DNA of 64,000 bases from Pseudomonas sp. A34-9 (GTDB taxonomy: Bacteria > Pseudomonadota > Gammaproteobacteria > Pseudomonadales > Pseudomonadaceae), in the NCBI RefSeq assembly GCF_029543085.1, contig NZ_CP119967.1, positions 5,296,501-5,360,500 of the forward strand, written 5' to 3'. Each line of letters starts with the position of its first letter. Position 1 is the stretch's first letter. This document shows, one piece after another, positions 33,867 through 43,289 of this stretch. The position numbers and the translations under genes are program-made. Under the pieces are notes generated by a model, which did not search any database, was not told where the DNA came from, and worked only from the letters and a program-made list of their open reading frames with translations.

Positions 33867-35048
33867 TTATTCCAAAGCAGAAGCCGGCCCGAAGAACTCA
33901 TAACGGCTCTGCTGCTCCGGCACACCCAGCGCTTTCAGATGCCGCTTGATCGCGCCCATGAAGCCCTTCGGCCCAAGGAAGTAAGCGTCGACATCACGCT
34001 GCTGCGGCAACCACTCGCCTAACAACGCCTGACTCAACATCCCGACCTTGTCCGCCGCCGGGCTCACGCCGTCATCTTCGGCGTAGCAATAAAAACGCTT
34101 GAGTTGCGGATGACGCTCAGTCAGGTCGTCAATCCAGTCACGGAACGCGTGGACGCTGCCATTGCGCGCGCAGTGGATAAAGTGCACCGGACGTTCGGTC
34201 TGCAGCGCCGCTTCAAGCATCGCCAGGGTTGGCGTGATGCCGACGCCGCCACTGATCAGCACCAACGGCTTGTCACTCGCGGTCAAAGTGAACTCACCCG
34301 ATGGCGGAAACAGTTGAATGCTCGCGCCGACGTGCAATTGATCGTGCAAGTGATTGGACGCACGGCCACCCGGTTCGCGCTTGACGCTGATGCGGTACTG
34401 ACCGTTGTTCGCCAGTGCCGACAGCGAGTAATTGCGACGGATTTCTTCGCCATCGAGGATCAGCTTCATGCCGATGTACTGACCCGGCTCGGCTGCGAGG
34501 ATCGGGCCTTTGTCGGCCGGTTCGAAGTAGAACGAAATAATTTCCGCGCTCTCCTCGACCTTGGCCGCGACGATGAACTCACGCGCCCCGCGCCAGCCGC
34601 CGACGGCGTGTTCTTTCTGGTCGTAGATCGCGGTTTCGGCGCCGATCAGGATGTCCGCCAGTTGCCCGTACGCTGCGCCCCAGGCGCTCATTACTTCGGG
34701 CGTAGCGATCTCTTCGCCAAGCACTTCGGAAATCGCCCGCAGCAAGCAGGTGCCGACAATCGGGTAGTGTTCCGGAAGGATCTGCAGGGCGACGTGCTTG
34801 TTGATGATCTTCGCCACCAGATCGCCCAACTGGTCGAGCTGATCGATGTGCCGCGCGTACATCAATACACCGTTGGCCAAGGCACGAGGCTGGTCACCGC
34901 TGGCTTGGTGCGCCTGATTAAACAGCGGGCGCACTTCAGGGTATTCAGAGAGCATCATGCGGTAGAAGTGAGTGATCAGCGCTTCACCGCCGCTTTCCAG
35001 CAGAGGCACGGTGGATTTGACGATGGCACGATCCTGGACGCTAAGCAT
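33867..35048 (-). CDS. hmp: Flavohemoglobin NO dioxygenase
   Basis: A 393-residue flavohemoprotein that converts NO and O2 to nitrate with NAD(P)H. N-terminal globin domain (heme-ligand His in KHVALQILPEHYPIVG), then FAD-binding FRP domain with RRNYSLS and the NAD-binding GGVGITPTLAML, ending AEDDGVSPAAD. ATG 35048 gives the standard family length and has AGGAG nine bases upstream; the upstream frame to 35162 is non-coding. The gene equals fhp of P. aeruginosa. Divergent from norR with a sigma-54-like promoter and three NorR-type boxes between. Confidence 0.96.
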   Translation of the reverse strand: MLSVQDRAIVKSTVPLLESGGEALITHFYRMMLSEYPEVRPLFNQAHQASGDQPRALANGVLMYARHIDQLDQLGDLVAKIINKHVALQILPEHYPIVGTCLLRAISEVLGEEIATPEVMSAWGAAYGQLADILIGAETAIYDQKEHAVGGWRGAREFIVAAKVEESAEIISFYFEPADKGPILAAEPGQYIGMKLILDGEEIRRNYSLSALANNGQYRISVKREPGGRASNHLHDQLHVGASIQLFPPSGEFTLTASDKPLVLISGGVGITPTLAMLEAALQTERPVHFIHCARNGSVHAFRDWIDDLTERHPQLKRFYCYAEDDGVSPAADKVGMLSQALLGEWLPQQRDVDAYFLGPKGFMGAIKRHLKALGVPEQQSRYEFFGPASALE

Positions 35049-35090
35049 AACAATGACTCCTGAGCTTTCTTGAAAAGTTACCTTAGGCTT

Positions 35091-35106
35091 ATCAGGTTCC
35101 GTGCCA
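35091..35106 (-). promoter_or_regulatory. Sigma-54-like promoter of hmp
   Basis: On the minus strand TGGCACGGAACCTGAT matches the -24 element TGGCACG well, with CTGAT at the -12 position where TTGCA is ideal. It lies 43 bases upstream of the hmp start. NorR-type activators require such promoters. Confidence 0.5.
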
Positions 35107-35146
35107 AATAATTTATCCATATAAATCAATCGCTTGAAAATATCGT

Positions 35147-35204
35147 AGTCATAAAGACTCAAAGGCCTTTATAGTCATCCCGACTACATCTTGTCTCTTT
35201 GACT
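35147..35204. promoter_or_regulatory. Three NorR/FhpR operator boxes
   Basis: AGTC-ATAAA-GACT (35147-35159), AGTC-ATCCC-GACT (35173-35185) and TGTC-TCTTT-GACT (35192-35204). Each contains GT-N7-AC, the recognised form of NorR binding sites. They lie 40-115 bases upstream of the sigma-54-like hmp promoter and next to the norR start, so the regulator may also control itself. Confidence 0.75.
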
Positions 35205-35212
35205 ACAAGACC

Positions 35213-36772
35213 ATGACTGCCAAATCCCTGCTCACTGCGCTACTGCCTCTGGTCTCCGACCTGTCCCGCGAACTGCCCGAGGGCGAGCGTTACCGACGCC
35301 TGCTCGAAGCCATGCGCGCCCTGCTGCCCTGCGATGCGGCGGCGTTGTTGCGTCTCGACGGCGAAGCGCTGGTGCCGTTGGCGGTGGACGGTTTAAGCAC
35401 CGACACTCTCGGCCGGCGCTTCAAGGTCAGCGAGCATCCGCGCTTCGAGATTCTGCTGAGCGGGGCCGGGCCGACGCGCTTCGCCGCCGACAGCGACTTG
35501 CCCGATCCTTATGATGGCCTGGTCGACGGCCTCGACGAGCATCTCGAAGTTCACGATTGCCTCGGCTGTCCGTTGTTTGTCGATGAAAAACTCTGGGGCC
35601 TGATCACCCTCGACGCCCTCGACCCCGAGCGTTTTGAGCCGATCGAACTCGACGCCCTGCAAGCTTTCGCCAGCCTCGCCTCGGCCACGGTCAACGCCGC
35701 CGAACGCATCCAGCGCCTGGCCAATCGCGCAGAAGACGAGCACCAACGCGCCGAGGTTTATCGCCAAGCCAGCGGCCAGCAGAACCGCGAGATGATCGGC
35801 CAGAGCAAAGCGCTGAAGAAATTGGTAGAAGAGATCAATCTGGTCGGCGGCAGCGATCTGACCGTGTTGATCACCGGCGAAACCGGCGTCGGCAAAGAGT
35901 TGGTGGCCCAGGCGATTCATGCCGCTTCACCGCGCGCAGACAAACCGATCATCAGCCTCAACTGCGCCGCCCTTCCCGACACGCTGGTAGAAAGCGAGCT
36001 GTTCGGCCATGTGCGCGGCGCCTTCACCGGCGCTACCAGCGACCGTCGCGGCAAGTTCGAACTGGCCAATGGCGGCACGCTGTTTCTCGATGAGGTCGGC
36101 GAACTGTCGCTGACCGTGCAGGCGAAATTGCTGCGCGTTTTGCAGAGCGGTCAGTTACAACGCTTGGGCTCGGACAAGGAGCATCAGGTCGATGTGCGCC
36201 TGATTGCCGCGACCAACCGCGACCTGGCGGAAGAAGTGCGCAGCGGTCGCTACCGTGCCGACTTCTATCATCGCCTCAGTGTGTACCCGCTGCGCGTGCC
36301 GGCGCTGCGTGATCGCGGCCGCGATGTGTTGCTGCTCAGTGGTTTCTTCCTCGAACAGAACCGCTCGCGCATGGGCCTCAACAGCCTGCGCCTGAACAAC
36401 GACGCTCAGGAAGCACTGCTCGCCTACACCTGGCCGGGCAACGTGCGTGAACTGGAACACTTGATCGGACGCAGTGCGTTGAAAGCGCTGGGTGACTGCA
36501 AGGTGCGGCCGAAGATTCTGAGTTTGAGCGCGGCGGATCTGGATCTGCCGCGCGAGGTTGTGGATAACTCGGTTGAGACGGTTGCCGGTGTTGTACCTGA
36601 GATGCCGCTGATCAGCGGGGATCTGCGCAGTGCGACCGAGCAGTATCAGCGGCGTTTGATCAGTGCGGCGCTGGCGCGCAATCAGGATAACTGGGCGAGC
36701 GCGGCGCGGGAGTTGGGGCTGGACCGGGCGAACCTTGGGCGGATGGCCAAGCGGTTGGGGATGAAGAGCTAA
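35213..36772 (+). CDS. norR: NorR/FhpR NO-responsive sigma-54 activator
   Basis: A 519-residue NO sensor and bacterial enhancer-binding protein. N-terminal GAF domain (about 15-170) for the non-heme iron, AAA+ domain with Walker A GETGVGKE and the sigma-54 contact GAFTGA in [16 protein letters not shown], Walker [10 protein letters not shown], and a C-terminal Fis-type HTH ([20 protein letters not shown]). Length matches NorR (about 504-517). Known as FhpR where it controls fhp. Divergent from hmp, with GT-N7-AC boxes in between. Confidence 0.95.
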   Translation: MTAKSLLTALLPLVSDLSRELPEGERYRRLLEAMRALLPCDAAALLRLDGEALVPLAVDGLSTDTLGRRFKVSEHPRFEILLSGAGPTRFAADSDLPDPYDGLVDGLDEHLEVHDCLGCPLFVDEKLWGLITLDALDPERFEPIELDALQAFASLASATVNAAERIQRLANRAEDEHQRAEVYRQASGQQNREMIGQSKALKKLVEEINLVGGSDLTVLITGETGVGKELVAQAIHAASPRADKPIISLNCAALPDTLVESELFGHVRGAFTGATSDRRGKFELANGGTLFLDEVGELSLTVQAKLLRVLQSGQLQRLGSDKEHQVDVRLIAATNRDLAEEVRSGRYRADFYHRLSVYPLRVPALRDRGRDVLLLSGFFLEQNRSRMGLNSLRLNNDAQEALLAYTWPGNVRELEHLIGRSALKALGDCKVRPKILSLSAADLDLPREVVDNSVETVAGVVPEMPLISGDLRSATEQYQRRLISAALARNQDNWASAARELGLDRANLGRMAKRLGMKS

Positions 36773-36777
36773 AAGCA

Positions 36778-36957
36778 CACCCTCACCCTAACCCTCTCCC
36801 AGAGGGAGAGGGGACTGATTGGGGGATATTGCAGACTTCCGCCGACGTGAACGCTCTTTTCTGAATCCATAATCGACTCGGTCATTCAGGTCGATGTACA
36901 ACGCCAGACACCTCGGTCGGCTCCCTCTCCCTCGGGGAGAGGGCTGGGGTGAGGGGC
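36778..36957. repeat. Palindromic CCCTCACCC/GGGTGAGGG repeat
   Basis: CACCCTCACCCTAACCCTCT at the left and CGGGGAGAGGGCTGGGGTGA at the right form a large imperfect inverted repeat, each half with a shorter CTCTCCC/GGGAGAG stem. The same sequences occur at 43290-43545 and 50313-50512. This is a common intergenic repeat of P. fluorescens-group genomes, here after norR, where it may end transcription. Confidence 0.8.
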
Positions 36958-37098
36958 TGTGTTCGAGAGAACAACGATCAACTCAAGCCGACTACCCGAC
37001 AACTAACCTAAAGCCCAACCTTTTGACGCCGATAACCCGGCATCAATAGTTTCTGGCGATTTGCACCCTCGCCCACCACCTTTCCACAGAAGGTTCAT

Positions 37099-38001
37099 AT
37101 GTCCTCCACCAAAGCCCGCGCAGACTCACTTTCGCTTCTGCTGTTTACCTTGCGCAGCGGCAAGTTGATGGCGATCAACCTGCTGAAAGTCAGTGAAATC
37201 ATCCCCTGCCCGCCGCTGACCAAACTGCCGGAATCGCACCCGCATGTGAAAGGCATCGCCACGTTGCGCGGCGCCTCGCTGTCGGTCATCGACCTCAGCC
37301 GCGCCATCGGCGAGCGCCCGCTGGAAGATCCGAATGGCGGCTGCCTGATCGTCACCGACGTCAGCCGCTCGAAGCAGGGTCTGCACGTGCAGGCGGTGAG
37401 CAAAATCGTTCATTGCCTGACCACCGACATCAAACCGCCGCCATTCGGTTCCGGAGGCTCGCGCGCTTACATCACGGGCGTGACCTCGGTGGACGGCACA
37501 TTGGTACAGGTGTTGGATATCGAAAAGGTTATCCACAGCATCGCCCCGGCGCAGATCGAAATGGCCCCGACCGACCTGACCATGGAAGACGCCGAAGTGC
37601 TCGGCAACGCGCGTATTCTGGTGGTCGACGACAGCCAGGTGGCGCTGCAGCAATCGGTGCACACCCTGCGCAACCTCGGCCTGCAATGCCACACCGCGCG
37701 CAGCGCCAAGGAAGCCATCGACTGCCTGCTTGACCTGCAAGGCACCGCGCAGCAGATCAACCTGATTGTCTCCGACATCGAAATGTCCGAGATGGACGGC
37801 TACGCCTTCACCCGCACCCTGCGTGAAACGCCGGACTTCGCCCATTTGTACGTGCTGCTGCACACTTCGCTCGACAGCGCGATGAACAGCGAGAAAGCGC
37901 GCCTGGCCGGGGCGAACGGCGTGCTGACCAAGTTCTCCTCGCCGGAACTGACCCACTGCCTGATCGAAGCGGCCAAACACGTCGCGGCACACGGTCACTG
38001 A
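37099..38001 (+). CDS. cheV: Chemotaxis coupling protein CheV
   Basis: A 300-residue fusion of a CheW domain (about 10-155, coupling receptor clusters to CheA) and a receiver domain (about 170-295) with phospho-acceptor Asp in LIVSDIEMSEMDGY, preceded by the acidic pair in LVVDDSQVA. CheV tunes receptor-kinase coupling through phosphorylation. Length about 300 is normal. It is not in a che operon here; the 37-kb region is a separate locus. The next gene (GNAT) follows within 4 bases. Confidence 0.93.
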   Translation: MSSTKARADSLSLLLFTLRSGKLMAINLLKVSEIIPCPPLTKLPESHPHVKGIATLRGASLSVIDLSRAIGERPLEDPNGGCLIVTDVSRSKQGLHVQAVSKIVHCLTTDIKPPPFGSGGSRAYITGVTSVDGTLVQVLDIEKVIHSIAPAQIEMAPTDLTMEDAEVLGNARILVVDDSQVALQQSVHTLRNLGLQCHTARSAKEAIDCLLDLQGTAQQINLIVSDIEMSEMDGYAFTRTLRETPDFAHLYVLLHTSLDSAMNSEKARLAGANGVLTKFSSPELTHCLIEAAKHVAAHGH

Positions 38002-38004
38002 GTC

Positions 38005-38487
38005 TTGGCCGAGAAATATTGTTTTCTGATGCGGCGCGATCTGACCAAGGACGCGCCGGACGCTCTTGTACCTGAAGGCATTGAACTGCGCACGTACTCC
38101 GTCGAACTGGCGGCGGACGTGCACGACTTGATGCAACTCGGCTATCGCGAAGGTGGCGGCCGGGTGCCGGCGCTGGACGTTTGGCAGCAGCAGTTCGAAA
38201 CCGATCCTGAATACGATCCGAGCCTGTGCTTTGTAGCACGCGATGGCGAAGGCGTGGTCGGCGTGGCGCAATGCTGGACCAGCGCCTATATCAAGAATCT
38301 GGTGGTGCATCCGCGCATGCAGGGCCGAGGATTGGGCCGGGCGTTGTTGCTCAATGCATTCAAAGTGTTTCAGCAACGGCGCGAAGGGTTCGTTGACCTG
38401 AAGGTGCTGGAAGACAACCGGCGGGCGCAGCGCTTGTATGAAAGTGCCGGGATGTACGTAGTCCGCCGGGAGTTGGTGCCGGACTGA
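38005..38487 (+). CDS. GNAT-family N-acetyltransferase
   Basis: A 160-residue acetyltransferase with the motif A region NLVVHPRMQGRGLGRALLLN and the C-terminal LKVLEDNRRAQRLYESAGM. Initiation is uncertain: TTG 38005 directly after the cheV stop, or ATG 38029 which gives 152 residues; neither has a good ribosome binding site, so coupling to cheV is likely. Substrate unknown. Confidence 0.82.
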   Translation: MAEKYCFLMRRDLTKDAPDALVPEGIELRTYSVELAADVHDLMQLGYREGGGRVPALDVWQQQFETDPEYDPSLCFVARDGEGVVGVAQCWTSAYIKNLVVHPRMQGRGLGRALLLNAFKVFQQRREGFVDLKVLEDNRRAQRLYESAGMYVVRRELVPD

Positions 38488-38495
38488 TTAAAGTC

Positions 38496-38571
38496 AAAAG
38501 ATCGCAGCCTTCGGCAGCTCCTGCAGGGAGCCGCATATCCGTGTAGGAGCTGCCGAAGGCTGCGATCTTTT
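38496..38571. repeat. REP pair of the GGAGCTGCCGAAGGCTGCGA type
   Basis: Inverted AAAAGATCGCAGCCTTCGGC and its complement at 38543-38571, spaced by a GC-rich 20 bases. It forms a long hairpin just after the GNAT gene and could end its transcript. Confidence 0.85.
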
Positions 38572-38643
38572 AGCGGTGTCCCAGGCAACAAAACTCTTTA
38601 GGCAGACTCCAACCTTGGCCACCCACGATCAAGGACGCCGACC

Positions 38644-38970
38644 ATGAAAGCCCTAACCGCAAGCCTGCTCTGCCTCACCGCCCTCACCTCCCAGGCCCAA
38701 GCCTCCAGCCCCGATGCCTGGGCCGCCTACGACAAAACCGTGCTCGCCAGTTGCACCAAGGCCAGCGGCCTGAAAAACGCCAAACCGGTCGGCACCCCCG
38801 CACAATTCGACGACCGTGTCGGTTATACCGCCGTCTTGCTGCAAGGCCAATACCCGCAAAAACACATGAAAGGCCAGCAAGGCACCGAGCTGTGTCTGTA
38901 CAACAAAACCTCGAAAACCGCCTTCGTCACCGAGTGGGACTCGATCCGCCCGACCGGCAAAACCCGTTGA
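38644..38970 (+). CDS. Small secreted hypothetical protein
   Basis: A 108-residue protein with a signal peptide (ASLLCLTALTSQAQA, cleavage before SSPD). The mature part has two cysteines (LASCTKA, ELCLYN) that could pair in the periplasm. No known domain, although length and pattern fit small periplasmic proteins of pseudomonads. Ends before a spacer leading to the YkgJ-type gene. Confidence 0.75.
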   Translation: MKALTASLLCLTALTSQAQASSPDAWAAYDKTVLASCTKASGLKNAKPVGTPAQFDDRVGYTAVLLQGQYPQKHMKGQQGTELCLYNKTSKTAFVTEWDSIRPTGKTR

Positions 38971-39053
38971 GTGGCGCATAACTTGCTTCGATCCGCGTCT
39001 GTGCGGTGGTTTTCCGCCACCGTTTCACACCCTGATTGAAGACAGATCGCTCA

Positions 39054-39803
39054 ATGAATACGACGTTTTCCTGCGTAGGCTGCGGCAAATGCTGCACCGA
39101 CCATCATGTCCCGCTGACGTTGGCCGAAGCCCGCATGTGGGCGGCGGATGGTGGTCAGGTGATTGTGCTGGTGGAGGCTTTTCTCGGAAACGGACTGGGT
39201 TTGCCGACGCAGCAACGTGAGCATGCCGAACGCCGTTCGGCGGTGGTGCGCAGTGGCGCAACGGATGCCCATGTGGCTATCACCTTCGCCGCGTACAACG
39301 TCGGCCCCTGCCGGAATCTTGACGAAGACAAGCTGTGCCGGATCTACGAGCGGCGGCCACTGGTGTGTCGAATCTATCCGGCGGAAATCAACCCGCACAT
39401 CCCGCTCAACCCTGCCGCCAAGGATTGCCCGCCGGAGTCTTGGGAACAAGGGCCGGTGTTGATTGCCGGGGGCGAGTTGGTTGATCAGGAACTGGTTGAA
39501 TTGATCCAACGCTCGCGCCAGGCCGATCGCGATGACATCGGTGTCAAAGACGCGATTTGCGCGATGCTCGGGATTCGCACCACGGCGTTGAAGGGTGACG
39601 GGTTTACCGCGTATTTGCCGAATATGGATGCTTTTGCGGCGGTGATTGATCAGGTAACTGCCCAGCCGCTGAGCACTGCGCCGAGTGAATGGTTGTTTCA
39701 TTTGTCTGGGGATGATGTGGCCGGGCAAGTGCTGGCGGCCGGGGCGCAGGTGGTGACGGAGCCGGCGCAGACGTATGCGTTTATCTCGCTGCGGGCGGCT
39801 TGA
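39054..39803 (+). CDS. YkgJ-type cysteine-cluster protein
   Basis: A 249-residue protein with the zinc/iron-sulfur-like cysteine cluster of the YkgJ/UPF0153 type: FSCVGCGKCCTDHH near the start, then VGPCRNLDEDKLCRIYERRP, LVCRIYP and KDCPPE. The cysteine pattern is complete. The start at ATG 39054 is preferred to TTG 39036. The C-terminal 100 residues are variable. Members bind a metal or an Fe-S cluster; the biochemical role is unknown. Confidence 0.87.
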   Translation: MNTTFSCVGCGKCCTDHHVPLTLAEARMWAADGGQVIVLVEAFLGNGLGLPTQQREHAERRSAVVRSGATDAHVAITFAAYNVGPCRNLDEDKLCRIYERRPLVCRIYPAEINPHIPLNPAAKDCPPESWEQGPVLIAGGELVDQELVELIQRSRQADRDDIGVKDAICAMLGIRTTALKGDGFTAYLPNMDAFAAVIDQVTAQPLSTAPSEWLFHLSGDDVAGQVLAAGAQVVTEPAQTYAFISLRAA

Positions 39804-39833
39804 TCCAGAAACTACATCGCGGCTGATGGCCCT

Positions 39834-39900
39834 TTCGCGAGCAAGCTCGCTCCCACAGGGGATCGCATTTCAACTGTGGGAGCGAGCTTGCTCGCGAAGA
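39834..39900. repeat. REP pair of the GCGAGCAAGCTCGC type
   Basis: TCGCGAGCAAGCTCGCTCCC and the reverse-complementary GGGAGCGAGCTTGCTCGCGA flank a 28-base spacer, between the ends of convergent genes. Confidence 0.85.
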
Positions 39901-39917
39901 GGCCTTTGCAGGCAACA

Positions 39918-41507
39918 TCAATCCCGAACCTGCCGCCGCCCCCAGAACTCCCGCGCCAACAACCGCAAATCCCCCGCCAGCCCCGCCACATCCTCGGAGT
40001 TGCGCTGACTCTGCCGGCCTTCATCCACCGTCACCTCGCACGCCGTGCGGATGCTGACGATGTTGCGATTGATGTCCTCGCTGACCGCACTCTGTTGCTC
40101 CACCGCTGCAGCAATCTGCAGGCTCATCTCGGTGATCTGCTCGACCCGCTCACTGATCCCGCTCAGCGCCCGCGCCGCGCGTTGCGCCTGCTCGACACTG
40201 TTATCCACATGCTCGCTGCTTTGCTGCATGACCAAGACCGCATCGCGCGCACCGTTTTGCAGGGTGCTGATCATCCGCTGAATCTCGTTGGTCGATTGCT
40301 GCGTACGCTGCGCCAGCCCTCGAACTTCATCCGCGACCACCGCAAATCCACGCCCGGCATAACCGGCGCGTGCCGCCTCGATTGCCGCGTTGAGCGCCAG
40401 CAGATTAGTCTGCTCGGCGATGCTGCGAATCACTTCCAGCACCCCGGAAATTTCGCTGCTATGCCCCTCAAGTTGATGGATCACCTCGGTCGCCCGGCGC
40501 AACTCCTCAGCCAGACGCAACACCGCACTGCGACTTTCGCCCACCAGCAAGTACCCTTCACGGGTTTCCGTACCGGCCATGTCTGCCGCTACCGAGGCCT
40601 GCTGCGCATGACTGGCCACCTGCGCTACGCTGGCCGCCATCTGATGAATCGCCGCCGCGACCTGATCGGTTTCTGCCTGTTGAGCGAGTGAACTGGCGTG
40701 ACTGCTGTGCAGATGATCGACCAATTGCGTGGCATGTCCGGCCAACTGTTGCGAGGCATCGCCGATGCGCCCGACCACTGCGCCGACCTGCGCCTCAAGC
40801 ATCTGCAGGGCGAACTCGATCTTCCCGAACTCGTCGCGCCGCCCGGTGTAAATGGCTTGGCTCAAGGGGTTGTCCGCCACGGTGCGCGCACGTTCAGTCA
40901 GTTGCTCCAGCGGTCGCAGAATCCAGTGCACGCCGAAAGCGCAGAGAACACTGCCGACGACAAATGCCACGCCGTGCAGCCAGGCGAATTCCGGCCGCAA
41001 CCAGGACTCGGCGCCCAACCCAACACCCAGCAACACACTGGCCAACGCCGTGATCTTCGCCCGCACACCGATGTTTGGCCCCCGCCACCGCGCCCTTCGC
41101 TCACCCCGCAATTGCGCATAGGCCCGCTCTGCCGCCGCGACCAACCGCGCATCCGGCCGCGTACGCACCGACTGATACTCCACCGCCACGCCGTTCTGCG
41201 TCACCGGTGTGACATAGGCACTGACCCAGTAGTGATCACCATTTTTGCAACGATTCTTCACCAGCCCCATCCACGAACTCCCGCGCTTGAGCGTCTGCCA
41301 CATATGCGCAAACGCCTGCGCCGGCATGTCCGGGTGACGCAGCAGGTTATGCGGGGTCCCGAGCAATTCGTCACGGCTGTAACCGCTGATCTTGATGAAG
41401 TCGTCGTTGGCGTAGGTGATCGCGCTGGTCAGATCGGTGGTCGAGAGAATGTTCGCGTCCAGCGCCACATCGACATTGCGGCCGGTGACCGGGAGATTGA
41501 TCTTCAT
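39918..41507 (-). CDS. Aer-like methyl-accepting chemotaxis protein
   Basis: A 529-residue receptor with an N-terminal PAS domain (TDLTSAITYANDDFIKISGY, then LLGTPHNLLRHPDMP), as in Aer energy-taxis receptors, a short hydrophobic membrane region (near 150-185, ITALASVLLGVGLGA and HGVAFVVGSVLCAFGV), HAMP, and the conserved signalling tip EQTNLLALNAAIEAARAGY with RGFAVVADEVRGLA. Aer binds FAD; its PAS residues here were not checked individually. Length is near Aer/McpB (about 510-525). Confidence 0.93.
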   Translation of the reverse strand: MKINLPVTGRNVDVALDANILSTTDLTSAITYANDDFIKISGYSRDELLGTPHNLLRHPDMPAQAFAHMWQTLKRGSSWMGLVKNRCKNGDHYWVSAYVTPVTQNGVAVEYQSVRTRPDARLVAAAERAYAQLRGERRARWRGPNIGVRAKITALASVLLGVGLGAESWLRPEFAWLHGVAFVVGSVLCAFGVHWILRPLEQLTERARTVADNPLSQAIYTGRRDEFGKIEFALQMLEAQVGAVVGRIGDASQQLAGHATQLVDHLHSSHASSLAQQAETDQVAAAIHQMAASVAQVASHAQQASVAADMAGTETREGYLLVGESRSAVLRLAEELRRATEVIHQLEGHSSEISGVLEVIRSIAEQTNLLALNAAIEAARAGYAGRGFAVVADEVRGLAQRTQQSTNEIQRMISTLQNGARDAVLVMQQSSEHVDNSVEQAQRAARALSGISERVEQITEMSLQIAAAVEQQSAVSEDINRNIVSIRTACEVTVDEGRQSQRNSEDVAGLAGDLRLLAREFWGRRQVRD

Positions 41508-41658
41508 GGGAAAGCGCGCTCGTTTTATTGGAAAGAGTCGGCAGGGCTGCTGACTCTAAGCGCACCAAATGGTGAAACGTTGATCTGGCTCAGGAACTGA
41601 GCACTTAGCCATCACTGTGACTGAAAATCACAGCAATGGCCGCAGGCGGGATTAAAAC

Positions 41659-41898
41659 TCAGCGCTTGCCCATCGAGCGACGGGTGCCCGGCGGCGCCAT
41701 GCCCGGGGTTTTGGTATGGCCGTTCTTGGCGCCGTTCTTGTACCACGGCTGGTTCGAGCCTTTGGCGGCGGCCAGTTCACCCGGTTTGAACGGGAACTTG
41801 AAGGCCGGGATTTCGGCTTTGGTTTCGCTGGTGTCGGCCAGTTCAGCCGAGACATCGCTCACGGCGTCGTCAACCGGCGGCAGGGTCGGGGAAGTCAT
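41659..41898 (-). CDS. Small hypothetical protein
   Basis: A 79-residue protein starting at ATG 41898 (GGAG seven bases upstream; the frame to 41970 continues without a suitable start). The C-terminal half is basic and low in complexity (PWYKNGAKNGHTKTPG, then RRSMGKR), the N-terminal half acidic. No signal peptide. Looks like a small conserved Pseudomonas protein; function unknown. Confidence 0.65.
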   Translation of the reverse strand: MTSPTLPPVDDAVSDVSAELADTSETKAEIPAFKFPFKPGELAAAKGSNQPWYKNGAKNGHTKTPGMAPPGTRRSMGKR

Positions 41899-42009
41899 AA
41901 AAGCTCCGGAAAGCAAAAAGTCGGGCCCGATCAGTGAGCCGCGAAGGCGCGCAGTATACCTGTGCGCCATGGCTCGGCACCTGAAGATTTGCAGCGCACG
42001 CCGAACGGT

Positions 42010-42315
42010 TTACAGGTAACTGATGATGACAATGCCTTTGTCGGTCGAGGTCTTCAGCGCTTCGTAGCGCATGGAAATCGGCAGCGACTGATGACTGCAG
42101 GCGTTGCGATCAGTGTCCACGTCAACTTTCACGCCGGGCTTGATTTCTATCTGGCGAGACTCACGATCAACAAACGCCCCGACCGGTCCGACCTGACAGC
42201 CCGGGTCAACAATTTGCCCGGTAAAGCGGATCTCACCGGATTGACTGGCCGGCGCGGCGAAGGCTGTGAGTGGAAGCAACAGAAGCACATACGGCAGAGC
42301 GGTTTTCAGCTTCAT
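42010..42315 (-). CDS. Small secreted fimbrial-like protein
   Basis: A 101-residue protein with a signal peptide (ALPYVLLLLPLTAFA, cleavage before APASQ). The mature sequence IRFTGQIVDPGCQVGPVG resembles the first strand and cysteine of chaperone-usher pilins, with a second Cys in RNACSHQS. It is too short for a pilin (about 160 residues), so it may be a truncated relative or a periplasmic protein of another kind. GGGAG precedes the ATG. Confidence 0.7.
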   Translation of the reverse strand: MKLKTALPYVLLLLPLTAFAAPASQSGEIRFTGQIVDPGCQVGPVGAFVDRESRQIEIKPGVKVDVDTDRNACSHQSLPISMRYEALKTSTDKGIVIISYL

Positions 42316-42498
42316 TTCAAGACACTCCCGGGGTGAGCGGCCCGGAGAACCCGGGCTACACAATGTTTATCCGCGTGCAGGGGCGGATCTTGAGAAGCGT
42401 AGTGGGCAAATAAGTCCCTGATTGGGACTGATCGGTCCCTTTTTGGGACTGCTTAACAAAAAATGGCCGTTAGAGATGGGGTGCCCAATCAGACGTCT

Positions 42499-42567
42499 TC
42501 GCGAGCAGGCTCGCTCCCACAGGGGGACTGCGTTTCAAACGGTGGGAGCGAGCCTGCTCTCGAAGCA
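42499..42567. repeat. REP pair of the GCGAGCAGGCTCGC type
   Basis: TTCGCGAGCAGGCTCGCTCC and the complementary GGAGCGAGCCTGCTCTCGAA flank a 26-base spacer downstream of the DUF6124 gene. Confidence 0.85.
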
Positions 42568-42590
42568 CGATGACGCGGTGCTCAGACGGA

Positions 42591-42953
42591 TTACGTTTGT
42601 GGATCAACCCGATCCAGCGCCCGGTTTACTGCCAGCTCGGCGAGCATGACGATCTGCTGGATCGCCAGCGCCGTACTGCGCTGCGGACGACTGAGCTGAT
42701 CAGCCAGATCAGCGGCCATGACATTGGCTGAAGCCAGCGATTCGCAGGCATGGGCGAGCAGGCTTTCGGTATCGATGTTCGGATGGATGATGAACATCGT
42801 ACTGGGCTGACGCGGTTTGACCGGTTCGGGGCAGAGGTAGAAATCGAGGGCGCGCTTGATGGCTTCGCGGGTTTTGATTTGGTCGTCGGCGCGGATGGCG
42901 TCTTCGAGTGGGGTGGTGGGATCGCTGGGTGGATCGGGTACGGGCTTAGTCAT
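42591..42953 (-). CDS. DUF6124-like protein
   Basis: A 120-residue protein matching the Pseudomonas DUF6124-type: a proline/acid-rich start (MTKPVPDPPSDPTTPLEDAI), then STMFIIHPNIDTESLLAHAC and LADQLSRPQRSTALAIQQIV with a helical end. Genomes of this group carry many such genes with conserved structured leaders. No function is established. The 336-base leader upstream is described separately. Confidence 0.8.
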   Translation of the reverse strand: MTKPVPDPPSDPTTPLEDAIRADDQIKTREAIKRALDFYLCPEPVKPRQPSTMFIIHPNIDTESLLAHACESLASANVMAADLADQLSRPQRSTALAIQQIVMLAELAVNRALDRVDPQT

Positions 42954-43289
42954 TTACTCAGTCCTCACTGATTGGAGCCAACAATTACCGTTTCTCACGC
43001 GGCGAATTGGGTGGCAGCTACGTACGGGGTGAGAAACCGGGCAAGGACCAGTACAACCTCCGGCCGGACCGAAGTCCGCCCGTACATAGCCGCCATAAAA
43101 ATGCAGGCAGCAATCAGCTGGCGCCGATTATGACGGTACTGGTATTGGAATAATACTTAGCCCGGGTTCTCACACCCGATCACCGAGTTTTCGGCGACAA
43201 CCCAAGACTAGAGAGCGCACGTCCGACGGACAACCTGAAAACCTTGTGGGAAGGTTCTGGTTATTTGACACAAATTTAAACAGCCAAAA
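42954..43289. promoter_or_regulatory. Structured leader upstream of DUF6124 gene
   Basis: GTTTCTCAC at 42990-42998 pairs with GTGAGAAAC at 43029-43037, and a third related sequence GTTCTCACACCCGA occurs near 43166. They lie 37 to 220 bases upstream of the leftward DUF6124 gene. The repeated stem suggests a structured 5' leader or an operator shared by a multicopy gene family. No gene is seen in this stretch. Confidence 0.4.
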
